A program made the translations under genes and the position numbers. The notes under the pieces were generated by a model. The model was not told the DNA's origin, searched no databases, and was given only the letters and a program-made list of their open reading frames with translations. Shown here one piece after another: positions 35,140-44,038 of a stretch of 64,000 nt of DNA. Each line of letters begins with the position of its first letter. Within the stretch, counting starts at the first letter, position 1. Origin of the DNA: Bryobacterales bacterium F-183. Lineage in GTDB: Bacteria > Acidobacteriota > Terriglobia > Bryobacterales > Bryobacteraceae. The stretch spans positions 1,302,001 to 1,366,000 of the forward strand of contig AP025252.1 of the NCBI GenBank assembly GCA_016865505.2. The letters run 5' to 3'.

Positions 35140-36762
35140 ATGAGACTGCTTGCGTATGTCAGCGACGAGATGTACCTGGCCCTGTTCGATGTGGCGGCCG
35201 AGTTTGAAAGCGTGGAGACGGGCGAAATCACGATACTTCGCTCGTCCCCGCGCGGCGCGTTCTATGGCGACTTGGCGGATGGCGCGTATCGCGTCACCCT
35301 CGCCAAGGACGGGTACGGCGCCAAGACTGTCGCCATACAGATCGGCGCTGTGCCGTACCAGTTCCGCCTGCTGTCCAACAACCTCATCGGGTACATGTGG
35401 CCCAAGTGGGTGCGCAGTGGCGAACCCGCAGAGTTCCGCGTGCATTCGCTGGAGCCGTACGAACTGTCGCTCTGGCGGTACGGTCTGAAGCCCGAGCGGC
35501 TCCAAACCGTAACCTGGATCGACGAGCATGGTCCGCAGGCGAGCCGCCAGATCCTGCCCGATGGTGACTTTACGCAGACCGGATGCCGGTGGAACACGGT
35601 CGGGTATGTCGCGCCGCCGGGGGTGATCGAAGGGCCGGAACGTAGCGGGCTGTACGTACTATGGACGCGCACGCCCTCTGGCCAGGCGTACTCGTTCCCG
35701 TGGATCGTCGCGCCTGCCAAGCCCAAGGCGCGGATCGCCGTACTCGCGTCCACCTTGACCTGGAACGCCTATAACAACTGGGGCGGACGCAGTAACTACA
35801 TCAACGCCGACCAACTCCCCGAGCGACCCGTCGTGTACGGGCGGCAGGACCTGCACCGCTACGAGAACCGCAAGCCCTTCGGTACATGGCTGCCCAAGGA
35901 CGATGAATACCGCCCGCTATCGTTTGACCGTCCCGACCCCAACAACCACTTCTTCGACAACCCGCAGGACCCCGGCGAACCCTCCCGCGGGCGTACACAA
36001 GGTGGACTCGGTCCCGGCGAATGGCGGTTGTACGCTTGGCTCGAACGCGAAGGGTTTGAGTATGACCTGTATGCCGAATCCCAGTTGCATGATGGCGTCT
36101 TACCGCTTGATTCCTATGACGTTCTGATCTCCGCCGTACATCCGGAATACTGGACTCGCGACATGGTCCGCAAAGTCAAAGACTGGGTGTTTCAACGTGG
36201 CGGCCGTTATATGTATCTGGGCGGTAACGGACTCAACTGCGAAGTCGTACTCTCGGACGACGGCACCAGTATGCGGTGTTTGTCACACCTCGAAAGCGAG
36301 TACGGCGAAATGGGCGGCAAGGCCCCCGACGGGTCTATGTACGAGAGCCGCATGCATCGCACGACGGGTGTTTCGGAAGCTGCTCTGCTGGGCGTGGTGT
36401 GTACCGAGACAGGCATCATGACATCGGCGCCGTACCGTGTACTCGATGCGTCCCACTGGGTGATGGAAGGCACGGGATTAGCGAATGGCGATCTATTTGG
36501 CGAGGTCACCTTGCACGAACGCATTCCCGGCGGCGCTTCCGGACATGAGACCGACAAGCGCAGTGCATCATCTCCTGCCAACACCGTTTTGATTGCCAAG
36601 GGTACGAACATCGACGACGGTGGATCCGAAATCACGCTGCACGAGCCGGGCAATGGAGGCGCAGTGTTCTCTGTTGGGTCCATCACCTGGGTTCCGGCGT
36701 TACTGGTCGATCGTAGTGTTTCCACGATTACAAGGAATGTATTAAAACGCTTTCTCCAGTAG
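35140..36762 (+). CDS. N,N-dimethylformamidase beta-subunit-like protein
   Basis: Started at ATG 35140 the product has 540 residues; GGGCGA precedes it and the longer frame runs antisense through the creatininase start. The central block TLTWNAYNNWGGRSNYINA and YDLYAESQLHDGVLPLDSYDVLISAVHPEYWT matches the large (beta) subunit of N,N-dimethylformamidase, a family whose members often have unknown substrates. A glutamine-amidotransferase-like region (MYLGGNGLNCEV) follows. There is no signal peptide, so it is cytoplasmic. It is divergent from a creatininase, and no small subunit gene is visible. Confidence 0.7.
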   Translation: MRLLAYVSDEMYLALFDVAAEFESVETGEITILRSSPRGAFYGDLADGAYRVTLAKDGYGAKTVAIQIGAVPYQFRLLSNNLIGYMWPKWVRSGEPAEFRVHSLEPYELSLWRYGLKPERLQTVTWIDEHGPQASRQILPDGDFTQTGCRWNTVGYVAPPGVIEGPERSGLYVLWTRTPSGQAYSFPWIVAPAKPKARIAVLASTLTWNAYNNWGGRSNYINADQLPERPVVYGRQDLHRYENRKPFGTWLPKDDEYRPLSFDRPDPNNHFFDNPQDPGEPSRGRTQGGLGPGEWRLYAWLEREGFEYDLYAESQLHDGVLPLDSYDVLISAVHPEYWTRDMVRKVKDWVFQRGGRYMYLGGNGLNCEVVLSDDGTSMRCLSHLESEYGEMGGKAPDGSMYESRMHRTTGVSEAALLGVVCTETGIMTSAPYRVLDASHWVMEGTGLANGDLFGEVTLHERIPGGASGHETDKRSASSPANTVLIAKGTNIDDGGSEITLHEPGNGGAVFSVGSITWVPALLVDRSVSTITRNVLKRFLQ

Positions 36763-36800
36763 CTGGAATTGTGTGGGTATTGATGTAGAATAAAAGCCCT

Positions 36801-37418
36801 ATGAGCCCGGGAAATGCGGATTCAGACATCACGCTTTTCCTGCGTCGCGTCCGGGCTGGGGATGCCGCTGCGCAAAACCAACTGGCAGACGCGGTCTACG
36901 CACGGATGTGCGCCATGGCTCGCGCGATCATAGGTCCCAAACGCAACGACATCTCATTGCCCGCCACCGCGCTGGCAAACGAAGTTCTGCTGGAGCTCAT
37001 CAAAACCGAAAAGATTGACTGGCAGGATCGCGAACACTTCTTTCGGACCGGGGCGCGCCTGCTCCGCCGCCGGTTGATCGACTACATCCGTGCCAGCCGT
37101 GCCTCCAAACGGCCCCCCAAGCTACAGCAGCTACCGCTCGATCACGCTCTTGTACCAGCGGCGCACACCTTCGACGAAATCCTCTCGGTTCACGAAGGGA
37201 TCGATCGCCTGGCGACGTTTGACCCCATGCTTGCGGACCTGATTGAGCTGGTCTATTTCGGCGGTATTGCAATAACAGACATCGCCGAGATACGAGGCGT
37301 CACCGAAAAGACCATCGACCGCCACTTGCGCTTCGCCAAAAAATGGCTCGCCAAAAATATGACGCAAGGGTGTCCCCCGGCGCTCGCAAAAGCCGCTAGT
37401 ACCTCACATAAGGCATGA
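36801..37418 (+). CDS. ECF-type RNA polymerase sigma factor
   Basis: The 205-residue protein has sigma region 2 (DAVYARMCAMARAI, LANEVLLELI, REHFFRTGARLLRRRLIDYIRASRASKRP) and region 4 (LADLIELVYFGGIAITDIAEIRGVTEKTIDRHLRFAKKWL). It fits the acidobacterial/planctomycete ECF group (PF07638-like) that is commonly encoded beside Ser/Thr kinases. Its stop overlaps the ATG of the kinase (ATGA), so they work as a unit and the kinase may control the sigma factor. A TAGAAT sequence at 36786 could be its -10 box. Confidence 0.9.
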   Translation: MSPGNADSDITLFLRRVRAGDAAAQNQLADAVYARMCAMARAIIGPKRNDISLPATALANEVLLELIKTEKIDWQDREHFFRTGARLLRRRLIDYIRASRASKRPPKLQQLPLDHALVPAAHTFDEILSVHEGIDRLATFDPMLADLIELVYFGGIAITDIAEIRGVTEKTIDRHLRFAKKWLAKNMTQGCPPALAKAASTSHKA

Positions 37419-39973
37419 ACGAGGAAGCCAAGTGGGCGAAGATCAAGGATCTGTACCTACGGATCGGCGATCTTGCGCCTGAGCTTCGAGAACAACACCT
37501 GAGAGAGATCGAAGGCCTGGAACCCGATGTCGCAACGGCGGTACGCGAACTGATCGACGTGAAGACGGCAGATGCGCCTGACATCGGGCAGTCCGTTTGG
37601 AACGCGCAGATGGAGCGTGCGTACTCGTTCGCCATCGGGCAGACGCTGCTGGATCGTTTCGAGATCTGCGAGTTCTTAGGCGCCGGCGGTACCGGCGAAG
37701 TGTACAAAGCATACGACCGGGTGCAGCGCATCAACGTTGCGGTGAAGACGCTGCAGCACGGCATTCTGGGTAGCCGCGCGGCCGCTTCGATGCTGCGCAA
37801 TGAGATCAACACGGCGCGCCAGATTGCGCACCACAACGTGTGCAAGCTGTACGACGTGCACGTCGATCTGGCAGAAGGCCAGAGCGTCCCGTTCTTCACG
37901 ATGGAGTGGATCGACGGGCGTACCCTGGCGGAGGAGTTGCGGATCCAGGGTCCACTGCCGCTGCCGGTGGTGCGCACGTACACAGAGCAGTTGCTGGCAG
38001 GGCTGGAAGCGGCGCATCAAAGCGGGGTCGTGCATCGCGACCTCAAGTCCGTGAATCTGATGCTGACCGGAAATCCGGTACGTTTAGTGATCATGGATTT
38101 CGGTCTGGCCCGGCGTTTGGACCCGGCCACGATGCGCCAGAAGACCGAAACGACGGAGGCTTTCTCAAGCGGCGGCGGTACACCGGCGTACATGGCGCGA
38201 GAGTTGCTGACCGGCGGCAAGGCGACCCCTGCATCGGATCTGCACGCGGTGGGCGTGATTCTGTTTGAGATGTTGAGCTGCCGGCGTCCCTTTGAGGGTG
38301 CTACGCCGACCGAGATTTCGAGCAAGCGCCTGACCCAGGATGCGCCGAGCTTGTTGGAGTACCAGCCCAACGCGGATCGCACATGGGCCTACGCGATTGA
38401 AAAGTGTTTGGAGGCGGAACCCGCCAAGCGCCCGCAAAGTGTGGCGGATTTGCGGGGGATTCTGCACAACGGTCCGCCAATGTTGTGGAACAGGCGAAAG
38501 GTTGTGCTGTCGAGCGTTGCCGCCCTGCTGGCGGCGGGCGGTGCTAGTGCGTACTGCGTCAACCATCTACGGCGTGGTCCGGCAACGGTGGCGATTGCGG
38601 ACCTGGAAGGGCAGAGCAAAGACACAGCGTTTGACAACGAATGCCGTCGCGCACTGGTGGAGGTGTCCTCGCTGCTTGCAAAGCAGGGCATCGCCAGAGC
38701 GTTCTTAACTGGAAAGACGGCGCGCCAGATGCCGGACGGGGGTGGCGCCAGGTTCCTGCTCGCGAGCGCTGTCGCGCAGGGCCGAAACAAGCCCGAACTA
38801 CATGTTCAACTGCGCGACCTCACGTTTGCCATGAGCCGCTGGAGCGGGAGCATTGCCGCAGGTACCACGGTATCCATCGGGCAGATGCTCGCGGGGCAGT
38901 TGGCGCAGCAGTTAAGTGGTTGGTTGAACGCGTCGTGGGCGTGGCAGGACACGATGGGTGGCGGCAATGCGTCCCCCGGGCGTGGACTGGCGCTCGATCA
39001 TTTCATCCGTGCTAAGACGCTGATGGAAGATTCGTCGTCGCGCAATATAGCGGAAGCAGAACGGTACTTGAAACTGTCTGTTCAGGAAGATCCGCAATTT
39101 GCTCTGGCGTGGTCCGCGCTGGCGGATGCCCACTTGGCACAGGCCGGCTATACGACGGGCGACAGCTTGTCGCGCCTCGCGCAAGCGACGGAGGCCTGCA
39201 ATAGGGCGTTGCGTTTGGATCCATCACTGGCTGAGGCGCACTGTTCACTGGCCGCCATCTATCAACACAACTGGAAGTGGGAGCAAGCCCAAGAGCACTA
39301 TGCAGAAGCCATGCGGCTGAAGACGCACTTCCCCCGGGCGCATCGCTGGTACGCGGGTTTTGCGCTTCAGTTCGGCAGGACCCAAGAGACGCTGGATCAC
39401 ATGCGCCTCGCACTGCAGCAGGACCCGCATGAGAAGGCTGCCATTGTCGGCTCCGTGCTGTACCTCTTGTATTGCGGACGCCCGCAGGAAGCCATCGCGC
39501 TGGGAGAGCCGGTCATGGATGGGCGCAACCTCGAAGGTGCGCGATTCAACGTCGGGCAAGCGTACCTGCGGATGGCGCAGTTGAGTTCCGGGGACGATGC
39601 GCGGCGCTGGTATCAGAAGGCGTTGGAACAGGCCGCGATCCTCGAGTCTTTAGAACAGAAGGGCGCCGTTGGGGTGAAGGCACCACTGTCGACCCGGATG
39701 TTCGCCAGTGTGTACGCAGCTCGTAGAGAAACGCATTTGCTCACGCCGTACCTCGAAAAGATAGCCGAAGGTGAGCGGAACAAAGCGTATTCGCCGGCGG
39801 ATCTGGCGCTGCCGAATGCGTTGATCGGAAATCTCGAAACGGCAGTCCTGCTGTTGGAGAGGGCGCGAACCACCAATCCAACCAGCCTGCTGTATATCAA
39901 GGTCAACCCATTTCTCGATAGCCTGCGAAGCCTACCCAGGTTCGTACAGCTCATCGCAGATATGCGGTTGTAG
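37415..39973 (+). CDS. Hanks-type Ser/Thr protein kinase with C-terminal TPR repeats
   Basis: The 852-residue protein has a complete kinase domain at about residues 80-350: GAGGTGEVYKAYD, catalytic Lys in VAVKTL, HRDLKSVN and DFGLARRLD. A membrane helix follows near 365 (VVLSSVAALLAAGGASAYCV), so the kinase faces the cytoplasm and the rest lies outside. The outer part has an enzyme-like or TolB-like N-terminal segment and then TPR repeats (AWSALADAHLAQAGYTTG, AHCSLAAIYQHNWKWEQAQ). It is coupled to the ECF sigma factor and lies 41 bases before the TPHP-repeat gene. Confidence 0.92.
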   Translation: MNEEAKWAKIKDLYLRIGDLAPELREQHLREIEGLEPDVATAVRELIDVKTADAPDIGQSVWNAQMERAYSFAIGQTLLDRFEICEFLGAGGTGEVYKAYDRVQRINVAVKTLQHGILGSRAAASMLRNEINTARQIAHHNVCKLYDVHVDLAEGQSVPFFTMEWIDGRTLAEELRIQGPLPLPVVRTYTEQLLAGLEAAHQSGVVHRDLKSVNLMLTGNPVRLVIMDFGLARRLDPATMRQKTETTEAFSSGGGTPAYMARELLTGGKATPASDLHAVGVILFEMLSCRRPFEGATPTEISSKRLTQDAPSLLEYQPNADRTWAYAIEKCLEAEPAKRPQSVADLRGILHNGPPMLWNRRKVVLSSVAALLAAGGASAYCVNHLRRGPATVAIADLEGQSKDTAFDNECRRALVEVSSLLAKQGIARAFLTGKTARQMPDGGGARFLLASAVAQGRNKPELHVQLRDLTFAMSRWSGSIAAGTTVSIGQMLAGQLAQQLSGWLNASWAWQDTMGGGNASPGRGLALDHFIRAKTLMEDSSSRNIAEAERYLKLSVQEDPQFALAWSALADAHLAQAGYTTGDSLSRLAQATEACNRALRLDPSLAEAHCSLAAIYQHNWKWEQAQEHYAEAMRLKTHFPRAHRWYAGFALQFGRTQETLDHMRLALQQDPHEKAAIVGSVLYLLYCGRPQEAIALGEPVMDGRNLEGARFNVGQAYLRMAQLSSGDDARRWYQKALEQAAILESLEQKGAVGVKAPLSTRMFASVYAARRETHLLTPYLEKIAEGERNKAYSPADLALPNALIGNLETAVLLLERARTTNPTSLLYIKVNPFLDSLRSLPRFVQLIADMRL

Positions 39974-40014
39974 CGAAGAACCCAAGCAGTCACAGAAATG
40001 GAGATCGGAAGGGA

Positions 40015-40359
40015 ATGCCTAAGAAGGTAAAGCTCGGAAAAGCTGATGTCGTGATCATGACACCGCACCCAGGCAGGGGTGGGGTTGGCAGCGGCACTGG
40101 CAGTGCGATGTATGCGGCAACAGGCGGCGGTGGCAGCAAGAAGAAAAAAGAGACGCCACATCCGTTTAAGCCCGACACGCCACATCCTTTCAAGCCCGAC
40201 ACGCCACATCCGTACAAGGCGGAGATCGGCGCAGGGTCGCTACTGTTCAAGTCGAAAGGCGGCAAGTTGACGGTAGAAGCCAAGGATGTGAAGGACTTCA
40301 AGTTTCAACTGTCGATCGACAAGAACGGGGACATGATCCTGAAGATCGATGACGAGTAA
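40015..40359 (+). CDS. Small TPHP-repeat protein, candidate modification substrate
   Basis: This 114-residue protein has no recognised domain. A Lys-rich start (MPKKVKLGKADVV) is followed by a first TPHP, a glycine-rich segment and KKKK, then three tandem eight-residue units TPHPFKPD, TPHPFKPD, TPHPYKAE. An amphipathic C-terminal part (FKFQLSIDKNGDMILKID) follows. The repeat units differ only at synonymous sites between units 1 and 2, which argues for selection on the peptide. No signal peptide is seen. Its end overlaps the start of the GT41 gene by 11 bases. TP sites beside a kinase, a GT41 enzyme and a phosphatase suggest a modified substrate; that is inference. Confidence 0.65.
   Translation: MPKKVKLGKADVVIMTPHPGRGGVGSGTGSAMYAATGGGGSKKKKETPHPFKPDTPHPFKPDTPHPYKAEIGAGSLLFKSKGGKLTVEAKDVKDFKFQLSIDKNGDMILKIDDE
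40153..40224 (+). repeat. Three tandem 24-base units encoding TPHPFKPD
   Basis: Units start at 40153, 40177 and 40201. Units 1 and 2 differ only at silent positions (CCG/CCT, TTT/TTC). Unit 3 changes Phe to Tyr and the last Pro-Asp to Ala-Glu. Confidence 0.9.
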
Positions 40360-42346
40360 AGTGGAGTCCGCTCGCCTCGCCGCGAGCGGACGTTTCGCGC
40401 AGTCAAGGGCTGCGGCGGACCTGGAACTCGCGTCAGGCAACATAGCTGCGCTACAAACCCTCGGCGTACTCGCGTTGCACGAGGGTCGCGCCGGCGATGC
40501 GGTACAGTTGCTTCGCCGCGCCTGTCGCGAAGGCGGTGCCGAGGTACGTCCATCCTGGTTCCAGAACCTGGCTGCTGTACAAGCCAAGCTTGCGGCGTGG
40601 GACGAGATGCTGCAAACCACGCAGGCGGGACTTTTTCATTTTCCGGATGACGCTGCGCTACTGCGCCAATCGGCCCGCGCGCAGTATGAGCGGCGTGACC
40701 TTGCAGCGGCGGCCGCGCGTTATCAGGACGCTGTGCGATCCGGTGGCGAACTGACCGGACAGGATCTGCTGCGTTGGGCCGAAGCCATCTACGAGGTCGA
40801 AGGTGCTGAGGTCGCGGTGGACAAACTGCAGGACTGGCTGCAGGAGCGGCCTGACTTTGCCGAAGGACATACGCTCCTTGCCGACATCCTAGATGAGCAC
40901 GGGCACGCCACAGACACTGCGAAGCACCGGCAATTGGCTCACGCCTGCAGGCCAGACGACGATGGACTTGCCGAACAACTGGCGTACGCGTTGTGGCAAG
41001 CCGGCGATGCCCAAGGCTTTTATGCGATTGTGGAGTCGCTCATCGCGAAGCAGACAGCTTCGCGGCAACTGCATTCTTTCTATCTGGCCACGCTTTTGCA
41101 CCACGATGGCATGGACGCAGGTGGAATTCGTAACGCGCATGAGCAATGGGCCGCGCGATTTGCGCCGTCCGCCCGCGACAATCTTCCGCTGGATCGCAAC
41201 CCCGGCCGCCGTTTGCGTATCGGCTACCTGGGCATTGAGTTTCACCAGAATCAGTCCTACTACTTTCTGGCTCATCTCCTTCGCTACCGCGATGCCGCAC
41301 AGTACGAGATCTTCATCTACGATCTTGCCGGTGTCTGCGACTATGCGTCGCTCGAATGCGAAGGTCTTGCCGACCATTGGCGCCGGATGCGCCATGCCTC
41401 GGACGACGAGCTTGTAGACACGATCCGCCGCGATCAGCTCGACATCCTTGTCGACACCTCGGGCCATTACTCGAACGGGCGGACCGCGCTGTTCTCAAGG
41501 GGGCTTGCGCCGTTGCAGGTGCGCATTCCGAACTATCCAAGCACCCTCGGGATGTCCTGCTTTGATGCCATCCTGGCCGACCGCTGGGTCTGTCCGGAAG
41601 GCACGGAAAACCAGTACTCCGAACGCAAAGTGCTGCGAGTGGCGGGCGGCTACATGGCCTACAATCCGCGACCGGATGCTCCACCGCCCGGCCCCCTGCC
41701 GATGCTAAGAAACGGCTTCGCCACCTTCGGCATGTTTCAGCGCATTCAAAAGATGACGTCCCCCTGTTGGGATGCCATTGCCGCTGTATTGCGAAGCGCT
41801 CCCACATCCAAGCTTTTGATCCACACCGCTTCGAGCGACCTGATGAACCCCGAATCCTTCGAACGCGAACTGTACGCAAGGGCGTTGGGCGATCGGGGTA
41901 TCGATGCAACGGAACGCCTCGTCTTCGCACCACCCGAGCCAATGCCTGGCCATCTGAGGGCGGTCGCGCAGTGCGATGTAGCGCTCGATACCTTCCCGTA
42001 CAACGGGCAGACCACGACTTGTGAATGCTTGTGGATGGGCGTTCCAGTGGTGTCGTTGCATGGCGACTATCACGTCAGTCGAATTGGCAATTGGGTGCTC
42101 GATCGCGCAGGGTTCGGCGAGTGGTGCGCCAAGGATGTTGACGAGTACGTGCGGGTCGCGACGAGCTTGGTACAGGACGTGACTAAGCTAGCCGCACTCC
42201 GCGAAACGATGCGCGACAAGGTAGCGCGTTCGCTGCTCACCGACGGTCCGCGAATCGCTCAGGATACCGAAGCTTGTTACCGCCAGCTTTGGCAGGATTT
42301 TTGTAATGAACAACAAGGAGAGCATGTTGATGCAGCCGCAAGCTGA
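40349..42346 (+). CDS. TPR-GT41 glycosyltransferase (O-GlcNAc-transferase-like)
   Basis: The 665-residue protein has TPR-like helices over about residues 1-270 (ALQTLGVLALHEGRAGDAVQLL). A GT41 catalytic region follows with RIGYLGIEFHQNQSYYFLAH, LDILVDTSGHYSNGRTALFSRG, PLQVRIPNYPSTLGMSCFDAI, FATFGMFQRIQKMT and DTFPYNGQTTTCECLWMGVPVV. GT41 includes eukaryotic O-GlcNAc transferase and plant SPINDLY. In these, TPRs capture the protein substrate and a UDP- or GDP-sugar is transferred to Ser/Thr. No membrane segment is present. Its overlap with the TPHP-repeat gene makes that protein the obvious candidate target. Confidence 0.88.
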   Translation: MTSKVESARLAASGRFAQSRAAADLELASGNIAALQTLGVLALHEGRAGDAVQLLRRACREGGAEVRPSWFQNLAAVQAKLAAWDEMLQTTQAGLFHFPDDAALLRQSARAQYERRDLAAAAARYQDAVRSGGELTGQDLLRWAEAIYEVEGAEVAVDKLQDWLQERPDFAEGHTLLADILDEHGHATDTAKHRQLAHACRPDDDGLAEQLAYALWQAGDAQGFYAIVESLIAKQTASRQLHSFYLATLLHHDGMDAGGIRNAHEQWAARFAPSARDNLPLDRNPGRRLRIGYLGIEFHQNQSYYFLAHLLRYRDAAQYEIFIYDLAGVCDYASLECEGLADHWRRMRHASDDELVDTIRRDQLDILVDTSGHYSNGRTALFSRGLAPLQVRIPNYPSTLGMSCFDAILADRWVCPEGTENQYSERKVLRVAGGYMAYNPRPDAPPPGPLPMLRNGFATFGMFQRIQKMTSPCWDAIAAVLRSAPTSKLLIHTASSDLMNPESFERELYARALGDRGIDATERLVFAPPEPMPGHLRAVAQCDVALDTFPYNGQTTTCECLWMGVPVVSLHGDYHVSRIGNWVLDRAGFGEWCAKDVDEYVRVATSLVQDVTKLAALRETMRDKVARSLLTDGPRIAQDTEACYRQLWQDFCNEQQGEHVDAAAS

Positions 42347-43289
42347 TCCGCCAATCATTTTCCCTCCCTACGGCGGTATGGACCACACGTTTGGCACGCC
42401 GTCGCAACTGCCCGAGCCAAAGCCTACGTTTCAACCTGCGTCCGCCTGGCCTGTATGGATGGACAAGATCGTAAAGGTTCTGAATGAATGCTTGTGGCCC
42501 TCATGGGACCACGCAAATCGGACTTGGGCAGCAAGTGCCACCAATGGACCCCATATGGCAGCGATCACCCGCGCGGACTTTGAAATCTTTGCTGCGATGG
42601 GCGTGGAACGGGGCCTCGACGAGCGTCCCAAATCCCCAAACGCCGGTGCCGACCTGCCAACCCACCGCGTGCTGTTTCAGATCGAGGATAGCGGCTCCGG
42701 CCATCCATTGTTCAAGCAAATCGGGTCGTACTACGGCCGCTACGATACCACCCTCAAAAAAGAAGTCGCGGACCTGATGCCAAGCAGCCTCATCAAGAAC
42801 GCCGACCGTATCTTTCCCGCCAACGCCCGAATCAAGTTCCTGCTGCAGCGTCCGCGGCCGTATCAAATGTCGCTGCTCATGCCCGGCATTCCGCCGTTCC
42901 CTTATTTGCGTGCGACTACCGCTTTGAGCCCCTCGGCCTGCAGCGGCCATACCTTGTACGGCCTAATCGGCGTCGCAGGCGTGGTGGATGACTGGATCGA
43001 CGAGTGCGTGAAGTTGACGCAGAGCAATCACGAGTGCTTGCAACAGTTCGCCGTGGACATCGGCGACCGGCGTGTCATGGCTGGCGTTCACTATCCAGGT
43101 GACAATCTAAGCTCCTGGATCATTGCTCTCGCCATGTCCGACTACCTGTTTCGCCCGCATGTACGGCATTGGATCCGGGAGGCGATCGAAAGAAGCGCCG
43201 TCTATCAATTGGTCAAGGCCGCTGGTGGACCGTACACGAAGGCCTTGCAAAAGCTCGACGAAATCGCCACCAACGGATTCCCGGTGTGA
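42330..43289 (+). CDS. PAP2-type acid phosphatase-like protein
   Basis: ATG 42330 has AAGGAG 9 bases upstream; ATG 42306 is the alternative. The 319-residue protein carries the three PAP2 motifs: KFLLQRPRPYQ (K-x6-RP), SPSACSGHTLYG and RVMAGVHYPGDN (R-x5-H-x3-D). These form the active site of class A acid phosphatases and vanadium haloperoxidases. No signal peptide or membrane helix is evident, unusual for lipid phosphatases, so a soluble phosphate ester or sugar phosphate is more likely. It overlaps both neighbouring genes. Confidence 0.8.
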   Translation: MQPQADPPIIFPPYGGMDHTFGTPSQLPEPKPTFQPASAWPVWMDKIVKVLNECLWPSWDHANRTWAASATNGPHMAAITRADFEIFAAMGVERGLDERPKSPNAGADLPTHRVLFQIEDSGSGHPLFKQIGSYYGRYDTTLKKEVADLMPSSLIKNADRIFPANARIKFLLQRPRPYQMSLLMPGIPPFPYLRATTALSPSACSGHTLYGLIGVAGVVDDWIDECVKLTQSNHECLQQFAVDIGDRRVMAGVHYPGDNLSSWIIALAMSDYLFRPHVRHWIREAIERSAVYQLVKAAGGPYTKALQKLDEIATNGFPV

Positions 43290-44008
43290 CGTCATTCCCC
43301 ATCCAGATGCTCTGGGTTCGTGGCCAGCTGAGTCCTTTGGAACAGTTGGCCATGCGGTCGTTCCTCGAGCATGGGCACCAAGTCCATGTGTACACCGACG
43401 AAGACCGCCTCGCCGGGTTGCCCGACGGCGCGACCCAGATGAGCGCGAGTGAAGTCCTGCGATGGGATCCAGCGTTCGACAAGCAAGCCACTGGCCACCC
43501 CACGTTCGCGGATCTGTTCCGCTACACGCTCCTGGCGAAAAAGGGCGGCTGGTGGTGCGACTGCGATGTCATCGCATTGCGGCCCTTTCCACGACCAAAG
43601 CACGTTCTGTTTGCATCCGAGCGCCACGGCGACGGTAAAGCCTATCCGATGCCGTCGGTATTGTTCGCGGAGCCTGGCGACCCGGTGATGTGCCACCTTC
43701 GCGATACCGCGCTGAGTCGCGACCCTGCTTCCATCCAATGGTGCGAACTCGGGCCGGACCTGTTGCGGCGCGTCGTAAAGGAGCAGGGCCTGCAGGATCG
43801 CGTGGCGGATGCCGCTGCATTCTGCCCACTGGACATGGCCGACTGGCTCAATGCGATTCTGCCCGGCAAGGCTCCGGAGTTTGGCGTCAACTCGTTCGCC
43901 GTTCACCTGTGGCACGAGATCTGGAAGCGGCATCGCGTACCCAAAGATCAACCTTACCCGCCGAACTGCCTGTTCGAGATACTGAAGCGGCGTTACGGAG
44001 TCCTATAG
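43286..44008 (+). CDS. DXD-type glycosyltransferase (GT32-like)
   Basis: A GTG start at 43286 overlaps the PAP2 stop (GTGTGA) and gives 240 residues. The catalytic core resembles Gly_transf_sug/GT32: FADLFRYTLLAKKGGWWCDCDVIALRPF, with the metal-binding DCD. VHVYTDEDRLAGLPDGA and a late FAVHLWHEIWKR follow the usual order. Such enzymes transfer mannose, glucose or galactose to a prior sugar. The tight coupling suggests it extends or modifies the sugar laid down by the GT41 enzyme, which is inferred. Confidence 0.8.
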   Translation: MTSFPIQMLWVRGQLSPLEQLAMRSFLEHGHQVHVYTDEDRLAGLPDGATQMSASEVLRWDPAFDKQATGHPTFADLFRYTLLAKKGGWWCDCDVIALRPFPRPKHVLFASERHGDGKAYPMPSVLFAEPGDPVMCHLRDTALSRDPASIQWCELGPDLLRRVVKEQGLQDRVADAAAFCPLDMADWLNAILPGKAPEFGVNSFAVHLWHEIWKRHRVPKDQPYPPNCLFEILKRRYGVL

Positions 44009-44038
44009 CCCGCTCGCGCGTACGCCGATAACTGATTT

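Noticed and set aside
36763-36800. A full promoter in front of the ECF sigma factor
   Set aside because: TAGAAT is present but no good -35 box lies at the right spacing and the leader would be almost absent, so it is mentioned only as a possibility.
40153-40224. Possible CRISPR-like tandem repeat
   Set aside because: The 24-base units are contiguous without spacers and encode TPHPFKPD in frame, so they are protein repeats.
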